Positions 1-9,389 of a DNA stretch of 64,000 nt are shown in pieces. The notes under the pieces are model-generated. The model saw only the letters and a program-made list of their open reading frames with translations. It was not told where the DNA came from and did no database searches. The translations under genes were made by a program, and so were the position numbers. How positions within the stretch are numbered: the first letter of the stretch is position 1; each line of letters opens with the position of its first letter. Source of the DNA: Kitasatospora sp. GP82 (lineage in GTDB: Bacteria > Actinomycetota > Actinomycetes > Streptomycetales > Streptomycetaceae); the NCBI RefSeq assembly GCF_029892105.1, contig NZ_JARZAJ010000004.1, forward strand, positions 186,001 through 250,000, in the 5' to 3' direction.

Positions 1-1465
1 CGGTCATGGCGTCCTCGGAGGACACCGGGCGCAGCACGATCGGGTGGCCGTAGGTGCGGCCGTCGCCCTGGACGCCGACGCTGCGCACATCCGCGAGCAG
101 GACGACCGGGCACTGCCAGATCTCGCGGTCGAGACCGGCGGCGGTCAGCTCCTCGCGGGCGATGGCGTCGGCCTCGCGGAGCAGGTCCAGGCGCTCCTTG
201 GTGACCTCGCCGACGATCCGGATGCCCAGGCCCGGGCCCGGGAACGGCTGGCGCTGGACGATCTCCTCCGGCAGGCCGAGCTCCTGGCCGACCATCCGGA
301 CCTCGTCCTTGAACAGCTTGCGCAGCGGCTCGATCAGCTGGAACTCGAGGTCCTCGGGCAGGCCGCCGACGTTGTGGTGCGACTTGATGTTCGCGGTGCC
401 GGTGCCGCCGCCGGACTCGACCACGTCCGGGTAGAGGGTGCCCTGCACCAGGAACTCGACCGGCTCGCCGTGCGCGCCGGCCTCGGCGATGATCTCGACC
501 TGGGCCTGCTCGAAGACCCGGATGAACTCGCGGCCGATGATCTTCCGCTTCTCCTCGGGGTCGGTGACCCCGGCGAGGGCGTTCAGGAAGCGCTCCTGCG
601 CGTCGACGACCTTCAGCTGGACGCCGGTCGCGGCGACGAAGTCCTTCTCGACCTGCTCGGTCTCGCCCTTGCGCATCAGACCGTGGTCCACGTACACGCA
701 GGTGAGCTGGGAGCCGATGGCCTTCTGGACGAGGGCGGCCGCCACGGCCGAGTCCACGCCGCCGGAGAGGCCGCAGATGGCGCGCTTGGTGCCGACCTGC
801 TCGCGGATCAGGGCGACCTGCTCGTCCACCACGTTGCTGGTGGTCCACGTCGGGGCGATACCGGCGCCGCGGTACAGGAAGTGCTCCAGCACCTGCTGAC
901 CGTAGTCGGAGTGCAGCACCTCGGGGTGGTACTGGACGCCGTACAGCTTCTTCTCGTCGTTCTCGAAGGCCGCCACCGGGCACACGTCGGTGGACCCGGT
1001 GACGGTGAAGCCCTCGGGAGCGGCCGAGCAGGCGTCGCCGTGCGACATCCAGACGGACTGCTGGGCGGGGGTGCCCTCGAACAGGGTGGAACCGGTCTTG
1101 CCGACGGCAAGCTCGGTCCGGCCGTACTCGCGGGCACCGGAGTTGTCCACGGTGCCGCCGAGGGTGATGGCCATCAGCTGGAAGCCGTAGCACATGCCGA
1201 AGACCGGCACACCGGACTCGAAGATGGCGCGGTCCAGCCGCGGTGCGCCCTCCTCGTAGACCGAGGACGGGCCACCGGAGAGGATGATCGCCTTCGGGTT
1301 CTTGGCGAGCATCTCGGCGACCGGCATGGTGCTCGGGACGATCTCGCTGTAGACCCGCGCCTCACGCACCCGACGGGCGATGAGCTGGGCGTACTGGGCA
1401 CCGAAGTCGACGACCAGGACGGTGTCGAGCTCGTGTGCGGACTTGTCGGGAATAGCAGAGGACAC
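1..1465 (-). CDS. guaA: GMP synthase (glutamine-hydrolysing), C-terminus cut by window edge
   Basis: Makes GMP from XMP with glutamine and ATP, the last step of guanine nucleotide synthesis in the cytoplasm. The N-terminal class I amidotransferase domain shows the nucleophile motif GMCYG and the YHPEV motif of the catalytic triad. The ATP pyrophosphatase domain follows with SGGVDS, and then most of the C-terminal dimerisation domain. 488 codons are present of a usual length near 520, so roughly 35 residues are lost off the left edge. The GTG start at 1465 (protein starts with [16 protein letters not shown] after fMet) has GGAAGG about nine bases upstream. guaB lies 12 kb away on the same strand, but unrelated genes intervene, so the two are not one operon. 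Confidence 0.97.
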   Translation of the reverse strand, partial: MSSAIPDKSAHELDTVLVVDFGAQYAQLIARRVREARVYSEIVPSTMPVAEMLAKNPKAIILSGGPSSVYEEGAPRLDRAIFESGVPVFGMCYGFQLMAITLGGTVDNSGAREYGRTELAVGKTGSTLFEGTPAQQSVWMSHGDACSAAPEGFTVTGSTDVCPVAAFENDEKKLYGVQYHPEVLHSDYGQQVLEHFLYRGAGIAPTWTTSNVVDEQVALIREQVGTKRAICGLSGGVDSAVAAALVQKAIGSQLTCVYVDHGLMRKGETEQVEKDFVAATGVQLKVVDAQERFLNALAGVTDPEEKRKIIGREFIRVFEQAQVEIIAEAGAHGEPVEFLVQGTLYPDVVESGGGTGTANIKSHHNVGGLPEDLEFQLIEPLRKLFKDEVRMVGQELGLPEEIVQRQPFPGPGLGIRIVGEVTKERLDLLREADAIAREELTAAGLDREIWQCPVVLLADVRSVGVQGDGRTYGHPIVLRPVSSEDAMT

Positions 1466-2274
1466 GGACGGCCTTCCGGCAGCGGTGTGGGGGTGTCTGC
1501 CCCTGAGTCTACCGGGCGGCACGAAGACTGTGGTTTCACCCAGTTGCCAGGAGGCCGCACCGTGACCTCTCCAGGCGCCGAATCGTTGCACCGGACGACC
1601 GTACGAGCGCCTCGCACCCCCCAGGTTCGGGCCGCCCGGTACGGCCACCGAACCACGCGTGGATCTCATCTCAGTCCACCCGTGCACGTGGCGCTGCCGC
1701 CCCCGGCCGTACCGGGCGCGGCCCGCCGTGGGACCGTGCTCGGGTGCAGTGGCCGGACGGCAGGGGACAGCCGCCGGTCACGACTGACCAATGGAGGTGC
1801 GGCGGCCGGAGCCCGGGACGCCCGGCCCCGGCCGCCGCACCGCCCGGTCGCCCCCGCCCACGGCCGACCACCCCGGCACACACCCACGGCCACCACTACT
1901 ACGGACCGTAGTCACCACCATCCGTCCCCCGGACGGCGTCGGGACCGAGCCGGATTGCGGCGCACAGGGTACGGCAGGCGGGGCCACCGGAAATTGGACT
2001 GTGCCGAACTGCGTCGAATCGGTTGCACAGTAAGGCTCCCGTCCAGCACGATGCTGACTGCGGGGGTTGGCCACACCTCCGCAGAGCGACCCGATTCGAC
2101 TCCGGGGCGGCCCGAGCACCTGTCCGGGCAGCCGCTCGGGCCGCCGGAGAAAACGGCTTTCATCTCACGCTCCGTGAGGGTGCGCCGATCCCAGAGCCAT
2201 CCGAAGAGACGGCGCTCCTCCCCCGGCGCCGTCGCCCCAGCACCGGTGCCGCCCTGACGCCGAGTGCTGAGCGA
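1466..2274. other. Long non-coding stretch upstream of guaA
   Basis: About 800 bases with no reading frame that shows the strong third-position GC bias of the neighbours. It must hold the guaA promoter: a TAGACT hexamer on the minus strand at 1511-1506 sits about 40 bases before the guaA start and resembles a -10 box, but no convincing -35 box is visible. A perfect 15-bp palindrome with a central unpaired base (ACTACGGACCGTAGT) lies at 1898-1912. I see nothing else definable. Confidence 0.5.
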
Positions 2275-2306
2275 CAAAGGGCCCCGTTCCCCCACGGGGC
2301 CCTTTG
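2275..2306 (-). terminator. Rho-independent-type hairpin after the GMC oxidoreductase gene
   Basis: A perfect 13-bp stem (2275-2287 with 2294-2306) closes a 6-base loop, about 90 bases beyond the stop of the oxidoreductase gene. No T-run follows, as is common for high-GC actinobacterial terminators. Confidence 0.75.
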
Positions 2307-2395
2307 CCCTGTCCATCGCTGCTTCGACCCGTCCGCCTTGCGATGCACGCACCCCAACGCCGCTCCTTCACCCACCCCCCAATTGCCGGAGGGTC

Positions 2396-4207
2396 TTACT
2401 CGCCGGGGCTCGGCGCGGAGCCTCGCGCGGGTACCTTCGGCACCGCCAGCAGTGGCAGCCGCAGCTCACCGAAGGCCCCGGCCGGTACGGCGGGCTGCTT
2501 CGGGGTGACGGCGGCGACCTTCCGGTACGCCTCGCCCTGGGCGGGCCTGGGGTCGGCCTCGCCCTTGTTCGGCCACATCGACATGGCCCGCTCGGCCTGG
2601 GCCGTGATGGTCAGCGAGGGGTTGACGCCGAGGTTGGCGGAGATCGCGGAGCCGTCCACCACGCTGATTCCGGGATAGCCGTAGAGCCGCTGGTAGGGGT
2701 CGACGACGCCGCGCTCGGGGCCGTCGGCGATCGGGCAGCCGCCGATGAAGTGGGCGGTCATCGGGATGTCGAAGATCTCGCCGATGGTGCCGCCGGGAAA
2801 GCCGTTGATCGACTCGGCCAGGGCCCTGGCGCCCTCCTCCGCGGCGGGGATCCAGGTCGGATTGGGGGTGCCGTGGCCCTGCCGGGAGGTCAGCCTGCCC
2901 TTGCCGGGGCCGGTCTTCTTCAGCGAGACGGTCAGCGAGTTGTCGAGCGACTGCATCACCAGGCCGATGATGATCTTCTCGGACCAGCGGTGCTGGTTCA
3001 TCGACTGCGCGAAGATCAGCGGGTGCCTGACCGCCGTGGCCGCGTAGCGCAGCCAGCGCGGGCCGCGCCCGGCGCCGGGCACCTGCTGGACGCTCAGCGC
3101 GCCCATCGCGTTCGATCCCCTGCCGTAGCGGACGGGCTCGATATGGGTGTTCTCGTCCGGGTGGATCGACGAGGTGATGGCCACGCCCCTGGTGAAGTCC
3201 ACCCGGGAGCCGTACCGCCGGTCGGTGGTCGAAGCCCCCACCAGCGCTTCGGAGTTGGTACGGGTGAGCTCGCCGAGCCGGGACGAGATCGCGGGCAGGT
3301 GGCCCCGGTCGCGCATCCGGTGCAGCAGGGTCTGGGTACCGTACGTCCCGGCGGCGACCACCACCCGGGCGGCGGTCACCGTCCGGGCTCCGGCCTTGAT
3401 CCGGTCCCTGGAGCGGGAGTTGGTACGCCGCACGTCCACGGCGAAGTACTCCCCCGCCTGCCGGATCCGCTCCACCGTGGTGAGCGGGTGGATCTCGGCT
3501 CCGTTGCGTTCGGCCAGGAAGAGGTAGTTCTCGGTGAGCGTGTTCTTGGCGCCGTGGCGGCAGCCGGTCATGCACTCGCCGCACTCGATGCACGCCTTGC
3601 GGCGCGGGCCCGCCCCGCCGAAGTACGGGTCCTCCGCCTCGGCGCCCGGCGCGGCCTTGGCGGTGCCGTCGGAGTCACGGCCGTCGCCGAAGAAGACGCC
3701 GACGGGGGCGAGGTGGAAGGTGTCCGCGACGCCCATCTTCTCGGCGGCGGCCTTGAGATGGACGTCGGAGGGGGTCACGGTCGGGTTGGTGCGCACCCCG
3801 AGCATCCGCTGCGCCTGGTCGTAGAAGGGGGCGAGCTCCTCCTGCCAGTCGGTGATGTGCCGCCACTGGCGGTCCTCGAAGAAGGGCTTCGGCGGGACGT
3901 ACAGGGTGTTGGCGTAGTTGAGCGAGCCGCCGCCCACCCCCGCGCCGCCGAGCACCAGGACATTGGCCAGCAGGTGGATCCGCTGGATGCCGTACAGACC
4001 GAGTGCGGGCGCCCACAGGTAGTTCCTGGTGTCCCAGGAGGTCTTGGGCAGCTCGTCGGGACCGAAGCGCCGCCCGGCCTCCAGGACGGCGACCCGGTAG
4101 CCCTTCTCGGTCAGCCGCAGCGCCGCGACCGAACCACCGAAGCCCGAGCCGATCACGACCACGTCGTAGTCGGGCCCGCCGCCCTGGACCATGCCGCCGG
4201 ACGCCAT
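2396..4207 (-). CDS. GMC-family FAD oxidoreductase (cholesterol-oxidase-like)
   Basis: A 603-residue flavoprotein of the glucose-methanol-choline oxidoreductase superfamily. The N-terminal Rossmann motif GSGFGG (residues 20-25) binds FAD, and the C-terminal GMC signature VVDGSAISANLGVNPS is followed by TITAQAERA. A Cys-rich segment, CIECGECMTGC, in the middle is typical of the ChoD-like branch; it resembles an Fe-S motif but its role is not known to me. There is no signal peptide. The ATG at 4207 has AAGGAG seven bases upstream, which favours it over the internal Met6. The aldehyde dehydrogenase gene lies 55 bases upstream on the same strand, so the two are probably co-transcribed and may act in sequence on an alcohol and its aldehyde. 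The substrate cannot be told from sequence. Confidence 0.88.
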   Translation of the reverse strand: MASGGMVQGGGPDYDVVVIGSGFGGSVAALRLTEKGYRVAVLEAGRRFGPDELPKTSWDTRNYLWAPALGLYGIQRIHLLANVLVLGGAGVGGGSLNYANTLYVPPKPFFEDRQWRHITDWQEELAPFYDQAQRMLGVRTNPTVTPSDVHLKAAAEKMGVADTFHLAPVGVFFGDGRDSDGTAKAAPGAEAEDPYFGGAGPRRKACIECGECMTGCRHGAKNTLTENYLFLAERNGAEIHPLTTVERIRQAGEYFAVDVRRTNSRSRDRIKAGARTVTAARVVVAAGTYGTQTLLHRMRDRGHLPAISSRLGELTRTNSEALVGASTTDRRYGSRVDFTRGVAITSSIHPDENTHIEPVRYGRGSNAMGALSVQQVPGAGRGPRWLRYAATAVRHPLIFAQSMNQHRWSEKIIIGLVMQSLDNSLTVSLKKTGPGKGRLTSRQGHGTPNPTWIPAAEEGARALAESINGFPGGTIGEIFDIPMTAHFIGGCPIADGPERGVVDPYQRLYGYPGISVVDGSAISANLGVNPSLTITAQAERAMSMWPNKGEADPRPAQGEAYRKVAAVTPKQPAVPAGAFGELRLPLLAVPKVPARGSAPSPGE

Positions 4208-4262
4208 GTCACTGCTCCTTCGAAGTAACCTGCCGGGTAACAGAATTGGCGACGCCAGCCGC

Positions 4263-5894
4263 CTACTTGAGCCGCAGTGCCTTCATCGCCCTGAGGCCGG
4301 TGGTGAACAGCGCGGCGAAGCGCTCGTCATCCAGGCCGAAGGAGGGTGCGAGCGGCATCAGCCGCTGGGTGGCTATGGTCTGCGCCTCGGTGTAGCGCAG
4401 GATGCCCTCGGCGCCGTGCCGGCGGCCGAGCCCGGAGTCGCCCATACCGCCCATCGGGGAGGCGACCGAGCCGTACGCCGCCGCATACGCCTCGTTGACA
4501 TTGACCGTGCCGGTGTGCAGCCGGGCCGCGACGGCGCGCCCTCGGCGCGAATCCCTGGTCCAGACACTGGAGTTGAGGCCGTACGGGGTGGCGTTGGCGG
4601 CGGCGACGGCCTCGTCCTCGCCGTCGAAGCGGTAGATCGAGACGACCGGGCCGAAGGTCTCCTCGGCGCAGACCGCCATCTCGGGAGTGACGCCGTCGAG
4701 GATGGTCGGCTCGTAGAAGAGCGGGCCGAGGTCGGGGCGGGGGCGGCCACCTGTGAGGACGATGGCCCCGGCCTTGGCGGCCTCCTCGACATGCCGGGTG
4801 ACGGTCTCCAGCTGGCGCTCGGAGACCAGCGAGCCCATGTCCGCCCCGTACGCCAGGCCGCCGCCGAGGCGCAGCGCCGCGGTGCGGGCGACGAACCGGG
4901 CCAGGAAGTCCTCGGCCACCGAGCGGTGCACGAAGAGCCGCTCGATGGATATGCAGAGCTGCCCGGCGGAGGCGAAGCAGGCCCGCACCGCGCCCTCTGC
5001 GGCGCGGTCGAGGTCGGCGTCGGCGAGCACCAGCATGGCGTTCTTGCCGCCGAGTTCGAGCGAGGCGCCGACCAGCCGGGCGGCGGCCTGCCGGGCGACC
5101 TGGCGGCCGGTGTTGGTGGAGCCGGTGAAGGAGACGTAGTCGGCGTGCTCGATCACGGCGGGTCCCACGACCGGCCCGTCGCCGATCACGATCTGCCAGA
5201 GGTCGGCCGGCAGCCCGGCCTCGACCAGCAGCTCGCGGGCCCACAGCGCGGTGAGCGCGGTCTGCGTGTCGGGCTTGTTGACCACGGCGTTCCCGGCGAC
5301 GAAGGCGGGCAGCGCGTCGCCGACGGAGAGCTCCAGCGGGTAGTTCCACGGGGAGATCTGGCCGATCACGCCCTTGGGGCGGCGGGACTCCACGGCGTGG
5401 GTGAGTGCGGGGACGGCGCCCGGGCGGCGGCGGTCGCGCAGGTAGGCGGGCGCCTTGCGGCCGTAGTGCCGGGCCGCCATCGCGACGGCCAGCACCTCGT
5501 CGAAGGCGTGCAGCCGGGCCTTTCCGGTCTCGGCCTGGATCAGGTCGAGCACCTCGTCCTGCCGCTTGAGCAGCAGGTCGTGGAAGCGCAGCAGGACGGC
5601 GGCACGGCGTCGGACGGGCAGCGCGGCCCAGCTGCGCTGCGCGCGGCGGGCCAGCTGGTACGCCACCTCGACATCCGCCGGGGCGGACTGCGGCAGGGTG
5701 GCGAGCCGCTCGCCGGTGAGCGGGGCGGCGGTGTGCACCAGGACCGGTTCGCCGGTCGCGGTGACACCCCTGGCGAGCCGGTCGACCAGCGAGACCGGGA
5801 TGGCCGAGGCGACCGTACGGGCGCCGCCACCGGCGGCCGGGTTGCGCGACTCGCCCCGGACAGGGGCCTGACCGTCTGCCGTGATGTCCGTCAT
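4263..5894 (-). CDS. Aldehyde dehydrogenase, succinate-semialdehyde type
   Basis: A 543-residue NAD(P)-dependent aldehyde dehydrogenase. The general base is Glu280 in LELGGKN and the catalytic nucleophile is Cys314 in SAGQLCIS; the cofactor-binding FTGSTNTG lies near residue 256. The pattern fits the succinic semialdehyde dehydrogenase (GabD2-like) subgroup, which would feed succinate into the TCA cycle, but substrate assignment within this superfamily is inference. About 25 N-terminal residues are poorly conserved looking and the Shine-Dalgarno before the ATG at 5894 is weak, so a slightly later start is possible. Likely co-transcribed with the downstream GMC oxidoreductase. Confidence 0.9.
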   Translation of the reverse strand: MTDITADGQAPVRGESRNPAAGGGARTVASAIPVSLVDRLARGVTATGEPVLVHTAAPLTGERLATLPQSAPADVEVAYQLARRAQRSWAALPVRRRAAVLLRFHDLLLKRQDEVLDLIQAETGKARLHAFDEVLAVAMAARHYGRKAPAYLRDRRRPGAVPALTHAVESRRPKGVIGQISPWNYPLELSVGDALPAFVAGNAVVNKPDTQTALTALWARELLVEAGLPADLWQIVIGDGPVVGPAVIEHADYVSFTGSTNTGRQVARQAAARLVGASLELGGKNAMLVLADADLDRAAEGAVRACFASAGQLCISIERLFVHRSVAEDFLARFVARTAALRLGGGLAYGADMGSLVSERQLETVTRHVEEAAKAGAIVLTGGRPRPDLGPLFYEPTILDGVTPEMAVCAEETFGPVVSIYRFDGEDEAVAAANATPYGLNSSVWTRDSRRGRAVAARLHTGTVNVNEAYAAAYGSVASPMGGMGDSGLGRRHGAEGILRYTEAQTIATQRLMPLAPSFGLDDERFAALFTTGLRAMKALRLK

Positions 5895-5960
5895 GGGCGC
5901 AGCCTAGGCGCTCGGCCGCCGGTGCGGTACCCGTCGGTAACACGCGATTTCGCCGGACCG

Positions 5961-7634
5961 TCAGCGCATCGGGGTGAAGTTGTTGAGCACCGTGGTGAGC
6001 CGCCGCTGCGCGGTGATCCAGTCCTTGTCCGGGGCGGAGACGTAGAGGCCGTACGACGTGCCGTTGTCGTCCCGGAACTCCACCTCCTTGGCGTGCCGCC
6101 GCGAGCCGTCCGTCGCGACGAAGGTGAACTCCCAGGAGGCGGCCTCGTGCCCGTTCACCTTGGTGTCGCTCAGGTTCTCCCGGTGGTAGTTGCTCAGCGT
6201 CTTGGTGATGCCGCCCTCCATCTGGAGGAAGTGCTCACGCGGCGTCAGCGACTGTCCGACCGTGACCGCGAACTGCAGGAAGTGGATCCGGCCGTCCGGG
6301 CTGTACAGGATCTGGCCGAGGCTGTCCGTCGTGCGCACCCACGGCGTGCCGTCGTTCGGCACCGGGAAGCGGAAGCCCGCCGGGTCGTCGACCCAGGTGT
6401 AGCCGGTCGGCGCCGGTCCCGGGGCAGGGGCCTCGGAGATGCTCACGGCGGGGCCCGCGTCCTGCGCGGTCGGGTTGTGGTGCAGCAGCTTGGGTGCCGC
6501 GTACGCGGCACCGCCGGCCAGCACGACGGCGACCACCAGGGCCACCGCGATCCGCAGGCCCTTGCGGCGCTCGGGCTTCACCGTGGCGGGCGGCTCGGCC
6601 TGAGCGGGCGCCTGAGCGGGCGCGGGCACCGGCTCGGCGGCAGCGACGGTCGGCCGGGTGAGCCGGGCCGACTGTGCCTGCCCGGCCTCCTCGGCAGCCG
6701 GTTCCGCCGCCTCCGAGCGGTCCACCACCGGCACGCTCTGGGTCGGCATCTTCTGCGCGACCTTCGGCACCGGCTTGATGTCGAGGGTGTGCCCGGCCGT
6801 CACCTCGGTCAGCATCCGCAGCGCCTCGTCCGCGCCCGGCCGTTCCGCCGGATCCTTGGCCATCAGCGCGGCGAGGACAGGACCGAGCGCCCCGGCCCGG
6901 CGCGGCTCCGGCAGCGGATCGCCGACCACCGCCGCCAGCGTGGTGATCGGGGAGGTGCGGCGGAACGGCGACTCGCCCTCCACCGCCGCGTACAGCGTCG
7001 CGCCGAGCCCCCACAGGTCGGAGGCCGGCCCCGGGCGCTCGCCCTGGGCGCGCTCGGGCGCGAGGTAGTCCGGCGAGCCGACCAGGTCGCCGGGGCGGGT
7101 CAGCTCGGTGGAGCCCTCGAAGGTGGCGATGCCGAAGTCCAGCAGTACGACCCGTCCGGTGTTGTGCTCCAGCAGCACGTTGGCGGGCTTCACATCCCGG
7201 TGCAGTACGCCCAGCTGATGGCCCCGGTGCAGGGCGGCGAGCACCTGCACGCCGACCTCGGCGGCCTCCCGGGGCAGCAGGGTGCCGTCCTGGCTGATCA
7301 CATCGGCCAGCGAGCGGCCGTCGATCAGCTCCATCACGATCCACGGGCGGCCGTCCTGCTCCACCACGTCATGGATGGTGATCACGCCCGGGTGCTTGAT
7401 CCGCGCGGCGGCCCTGGCCTCGCGCTTCATCCGGGACTGGAGGATCTCCAACTCCTCCTCCGGGAGGTGGTTGACCGTCAGCTCCTTGACCGCCACCTCG
7501 CGGTCCAGCATCTCGTCCCGGGCCCGCCATACCGTGCCCATCCCACCGCGGCCGAGCCGATCGCCCAGGGTGTAGCGCCCGACCAGCACTCGCTGCGCGT
7601 CTCTGGCCTGCGCCGACTGGTCCTGCACGCCCAT
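5961..7634 (-). CDS. Transmembrane Ser/Thr protein kinase with extracytoplasmic sensor domain
   Basis: A PknB-type receptor kinase of 557 residues. The kinase domain spans about residues 20-275 with glycine loop GRGGMG (28-33), ATP-binding Lys50, catalytic HRDVKPAN (from 145), DFG (166-168) and APE (192-194), so it should be active. A Pro/Ala-rich juxtamembrane linker leads to one membrane helix (about 360-380, RIAVALVVAVVLAGGAAY), and the last 150 or so residues face outside. That outer domain begins near a WVDDPAGFRFPVP motif and resembles the outer domain of the kinase at 9364-11274. No PASTA repeats are present, so it is not the cell-wall kinase PknB itself. The ligand is unknown. Confidence 0.93.
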   Translation of the reverse strand: MGVQDQSAQARDAQRVLVGRYTLGDRLGRGGMGTVWRARDEMLDREVAVKELTVNHLPEEELEILQSRMKREARAAARIKHPGVITIHDVVEQDGRPWIVMELIDGRSLADVISQDGTLLPREAAEVGVQVLAALHRGHQLGVLHRDVKPANVLLEHNTGRVVLLDFGIATFEGSTELTRPGDLVGSPDYLAPERAQGERPGPASDLWGLGATLYAAVEGESPFRRTSPITTLAAVVGDPLPEPRRAGALGPVLAALMAKDPAERPGADEALRMLTEVTAGHTLDIKPVPKVAQKMPTQSVPVVDRSEAAEPAAEEAGQAQSARLTRPTVAAAEPVPAPAQAPAQAEPPATVKPERRKGLRIAVALVVAVVLAGGAAYAAPKLLHHNPTAQDAGPAVSISEAPAPGPAPTGYTWVDDPAGFRFPVPNDGTPWVRTTDSLGQILYSPDGRIHFLQFAVTVGQSLTPREHFLQMEGGITKTLSNYHRENLSDTKVNGHEAASWEFTFVATDGSRRHAKEVEFRDDNGTSYGLYVSAPDKDWITAQRRLTTVLNNFTPMR

Positions 7635-7876
7635 GGCGACCGTTCCCCCTCATCAGCCCACCGTCACCCTGACGGAGGTGGTTCCGGTGCACCGTTGACT
7701 CACCGATAGGACAACTTCCATGCACAGGTTAGGCGCCCCGGGCCGGTCCCGGAATCTCACCCCGCCCAGGTGACCACGCTGTGACCTTGGCCTTACGTCG
7801 CGTTGATCCCGTCGGACGCCCAACTACCCGGCGGCAGACGGCTGCTACTCGGAAGCAGCCGGAACGCACGGGCCGC

Positions 7877-9010
7877 TCAACCCGCCAGCGACACGACCAG
7901 CACCAGGGCTGCCACCAGCAGCACCAGCACCCCGCCGACCAGCAGCGGACCCAGCAGCGCGGGCGGCACCACCGACCGCCGCCCGACCCCCCGCCCTTGC
8001 GGCTCTGCCGCGCCAGGCCTGTGCCGCCACACCGACGACCCGCCCGCATAGCGGACCAACGGCCCCTCCGGCCGCCGCACCGGCAGCCCCTGCGGGACGG
8101 CAGCCCGGTCGGCGCGGGCCTGCGGCCCGTACGGGTCCGGGGCCCCGGCGAGCAGCTCGGCCAGCTCCCGCCGGACCTGTGCCGCCCCGGCCCGAGCGGC
8201 CGGGTCGGGCAGCAGCAGCCGCTCGACCAGCGGGCGCAGCGGCCCGCAGCCGTCGGCCGGTTCGGGCCGCCCGGTACGGACGGCGGCCAGCAGAGTCGGC
8301 AGGTCGTTCTCCGGGTACGGCGCGCGGCCGGTGAGCAACCGGTACAGCAGGACGCCCAGCGCCCAGCAGTCCCCGGCGGGGCCCGTCTCCAGGGCCCAGC
8401 GCTCGGCGCGCGGGCCCAGCAGGGCCGATCTGGCCTCCAGGATGCGCCGGGCCTGGAGCAGACCCGGCGAGCCGTCCTCGGGGCCGCCCAGGGCCGCGCA
8501 GAGCTCCTCCTCGGCCGCACCCAGCAGCAGGCCGCCCAGCAGCGCGGCGCCGTCCTCGCAGACCACCACGGTGTCCGCAGTTACGTTTCCGTGCGCCAGA
8601 CCGGCCCGGTGCAGCGTGTGCAGCGCCCCCGCCAGGTCGGCGGCGATCTCCGCCGCCCGGTACGGCGGGAGCGGACCCGACTCCGTCAGTTCGGCGAGCG
8701 ACAGGCCCGCCGGACGTTCCTCGGCCACCCAGAGCAGTTCCTCCTCGGCGACGGCCTCGACCCCGAGGAGGAGCCTCGGATGGGCCGGTGCGCCCTCGAC
8801 CGAAGCCGCCACCAGCCGGGCGATCCGCCCGCCGAACGCAGGGTCGGGCTCGACCGAGAACCGGCCGGGTATCAGCAGTTCCGGCAGGTCAAGGGCGTGC
8901 ACCAGCACCTGGTCGCCGGTCTGCAGGTCCAGCGCGAGCAGACCGCGACCCTCCGGACGGTCCGTCAACCGGTACCGTCCGGCCACCACTTGGCCGGGGG
9001 CCGCTCGCAT
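7877..9010 (-). CDS. Membrane-anchored pseudokinase (Ser/Thr kinase fold lacking catalytic residues)
   Basis: A 377-residue protein with the layout of a Ser/Thr kinase domain (GRYRLTD near residue 11) but with every key catalytic element lost. The glycine loop is degenerate, the beta-3 Lys is His38 (VLVHAL), HRD is HGN (140-142), the catalytic-loop Lys and Asn are Thr144 and Thr147, and DFG is GGL (159-161). The C-terminus ends in a hydrophobic segment (LLGPLLVGGVLVLLVAALVL), so it is probably a tail-anchored membrane protein. It sits between two intact receptor kinases on the same strand, which suggests a regulatory or scaffold partner role; this is inference. A real ATG start at 9010 is supported by the conserved N-terminal pattern shared with the kinases. 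Confidence 0.85.
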   Translation of the reverse strand: MRAAPGQVVAGRYRLTDRPEGRGLLALDLQTGDQVLVHALDLPELLIPGRFSVEPDPAFGGRIARLVAASVEGAPAHPRLLLGVEAVAEEELLWVAEERPAGLSLAELTESGPLPPYRAAEIAADLAGALHTLHRAGLAHGNVTADTVVVCEDGAALLGGLLLGAAEEELCAALGGPEDGSPGLLQARRILEARSALLGPRAERWALETGPAGDCWALGVLLYRLLTGRAPYPENDLPTLLAAVRTGRPEPADGCGPLRPLVERLLLPDPAARAGAAQVRRELAELLAGAPDPYGPQARADRAAVPQGLPVRRPEGPLVRYAGGSSVWRHRPGAAEPQGRGVGRRSVVPPALLGPLLVGGVLVLLVAALVLVVSLAG

Positions 9011-9079
9011 GCGCGTTCCTCAACTCGGTCGGACTGCCAGTCCCGTCAGGGTACGTGGCCCGATGGGCAGGATCGGCCC

Positions 9080-9389
9080 ATGGACCGGACCGATCCGATT
9101 CCGCCGGGGCGCCCTCGTCCTGACCACCGCCGCCTGCTCTTCCTCAAGGACGGCATGCCTCCGCTCCCGGTTGCACCGGACGCGGTCACCGGCACGACGG
9201 CGAAGACCCGGCTGAACGGCGAGCTGCTCAAGGCCGTCACGATGGCCGGCGCGCCCCTGGACAGTGCAACTGACTCCGGTGAGTGCCTACTGGCGGAGCC
9301 TCTCGGAGGACGTGGTCGAGGCCGGGAGCTTCGCCGAGCAGATCCGGGCCACGGCGGCCGCTTTCAGGACGCGGGCTGGAAGCTGCTGA
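9080..9389 (+). pseudogene. Candidate frameshifted small gene of unknown function
   Basis: A plus-strand frame from the ATG at 9080 (AGGA eight bases upstream) shows strong G/C third-position bias up to about 9277, encoding a segment with LLFLKDGMPPLPVAPDAV. Bias is then lost in that frame and appears in the frame one base on, encoding SAYWRSLSEDVVEAG and ending at a TGA at 9387-9389. Together they would make a protein of about 100 residues split by a +1 frameshift near 9265-9281. It could be a decaying gene, a sequencing error, or two overlapping small genes. It converges on and overlaps the end of the downstream minus-strand kinase gene by 26 bases. I do not recognise the family. It occupies most of the 353-base gap between the kinase genes. 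Confidence 0.35.

Noticed and set aside
44..2257. Long plus-strand open frame opposite guaA
   Set aside because: Mirror frame of a high-GC gene: it follows guaA codons in antiphase, gives Leu/Ala/Asp/Gly-rich low-complexity protein and continues into non-coding sequence.
1912..2352. Minus-strand frame of 146 codons in the guaA upstream gap
   Set aside because: Third-position GC is not raised, residues are Arg/Pro/Ser/Gly-rich, and it runs through the terminator at 2275-2306.
4191..7709. 1172-codon plus-strand frame across the aldehyde dehydrogenase and kinase genes
   Set aside because: Spans two well-supported minus-strand genes and their gap; composition is that of a codon shadow.
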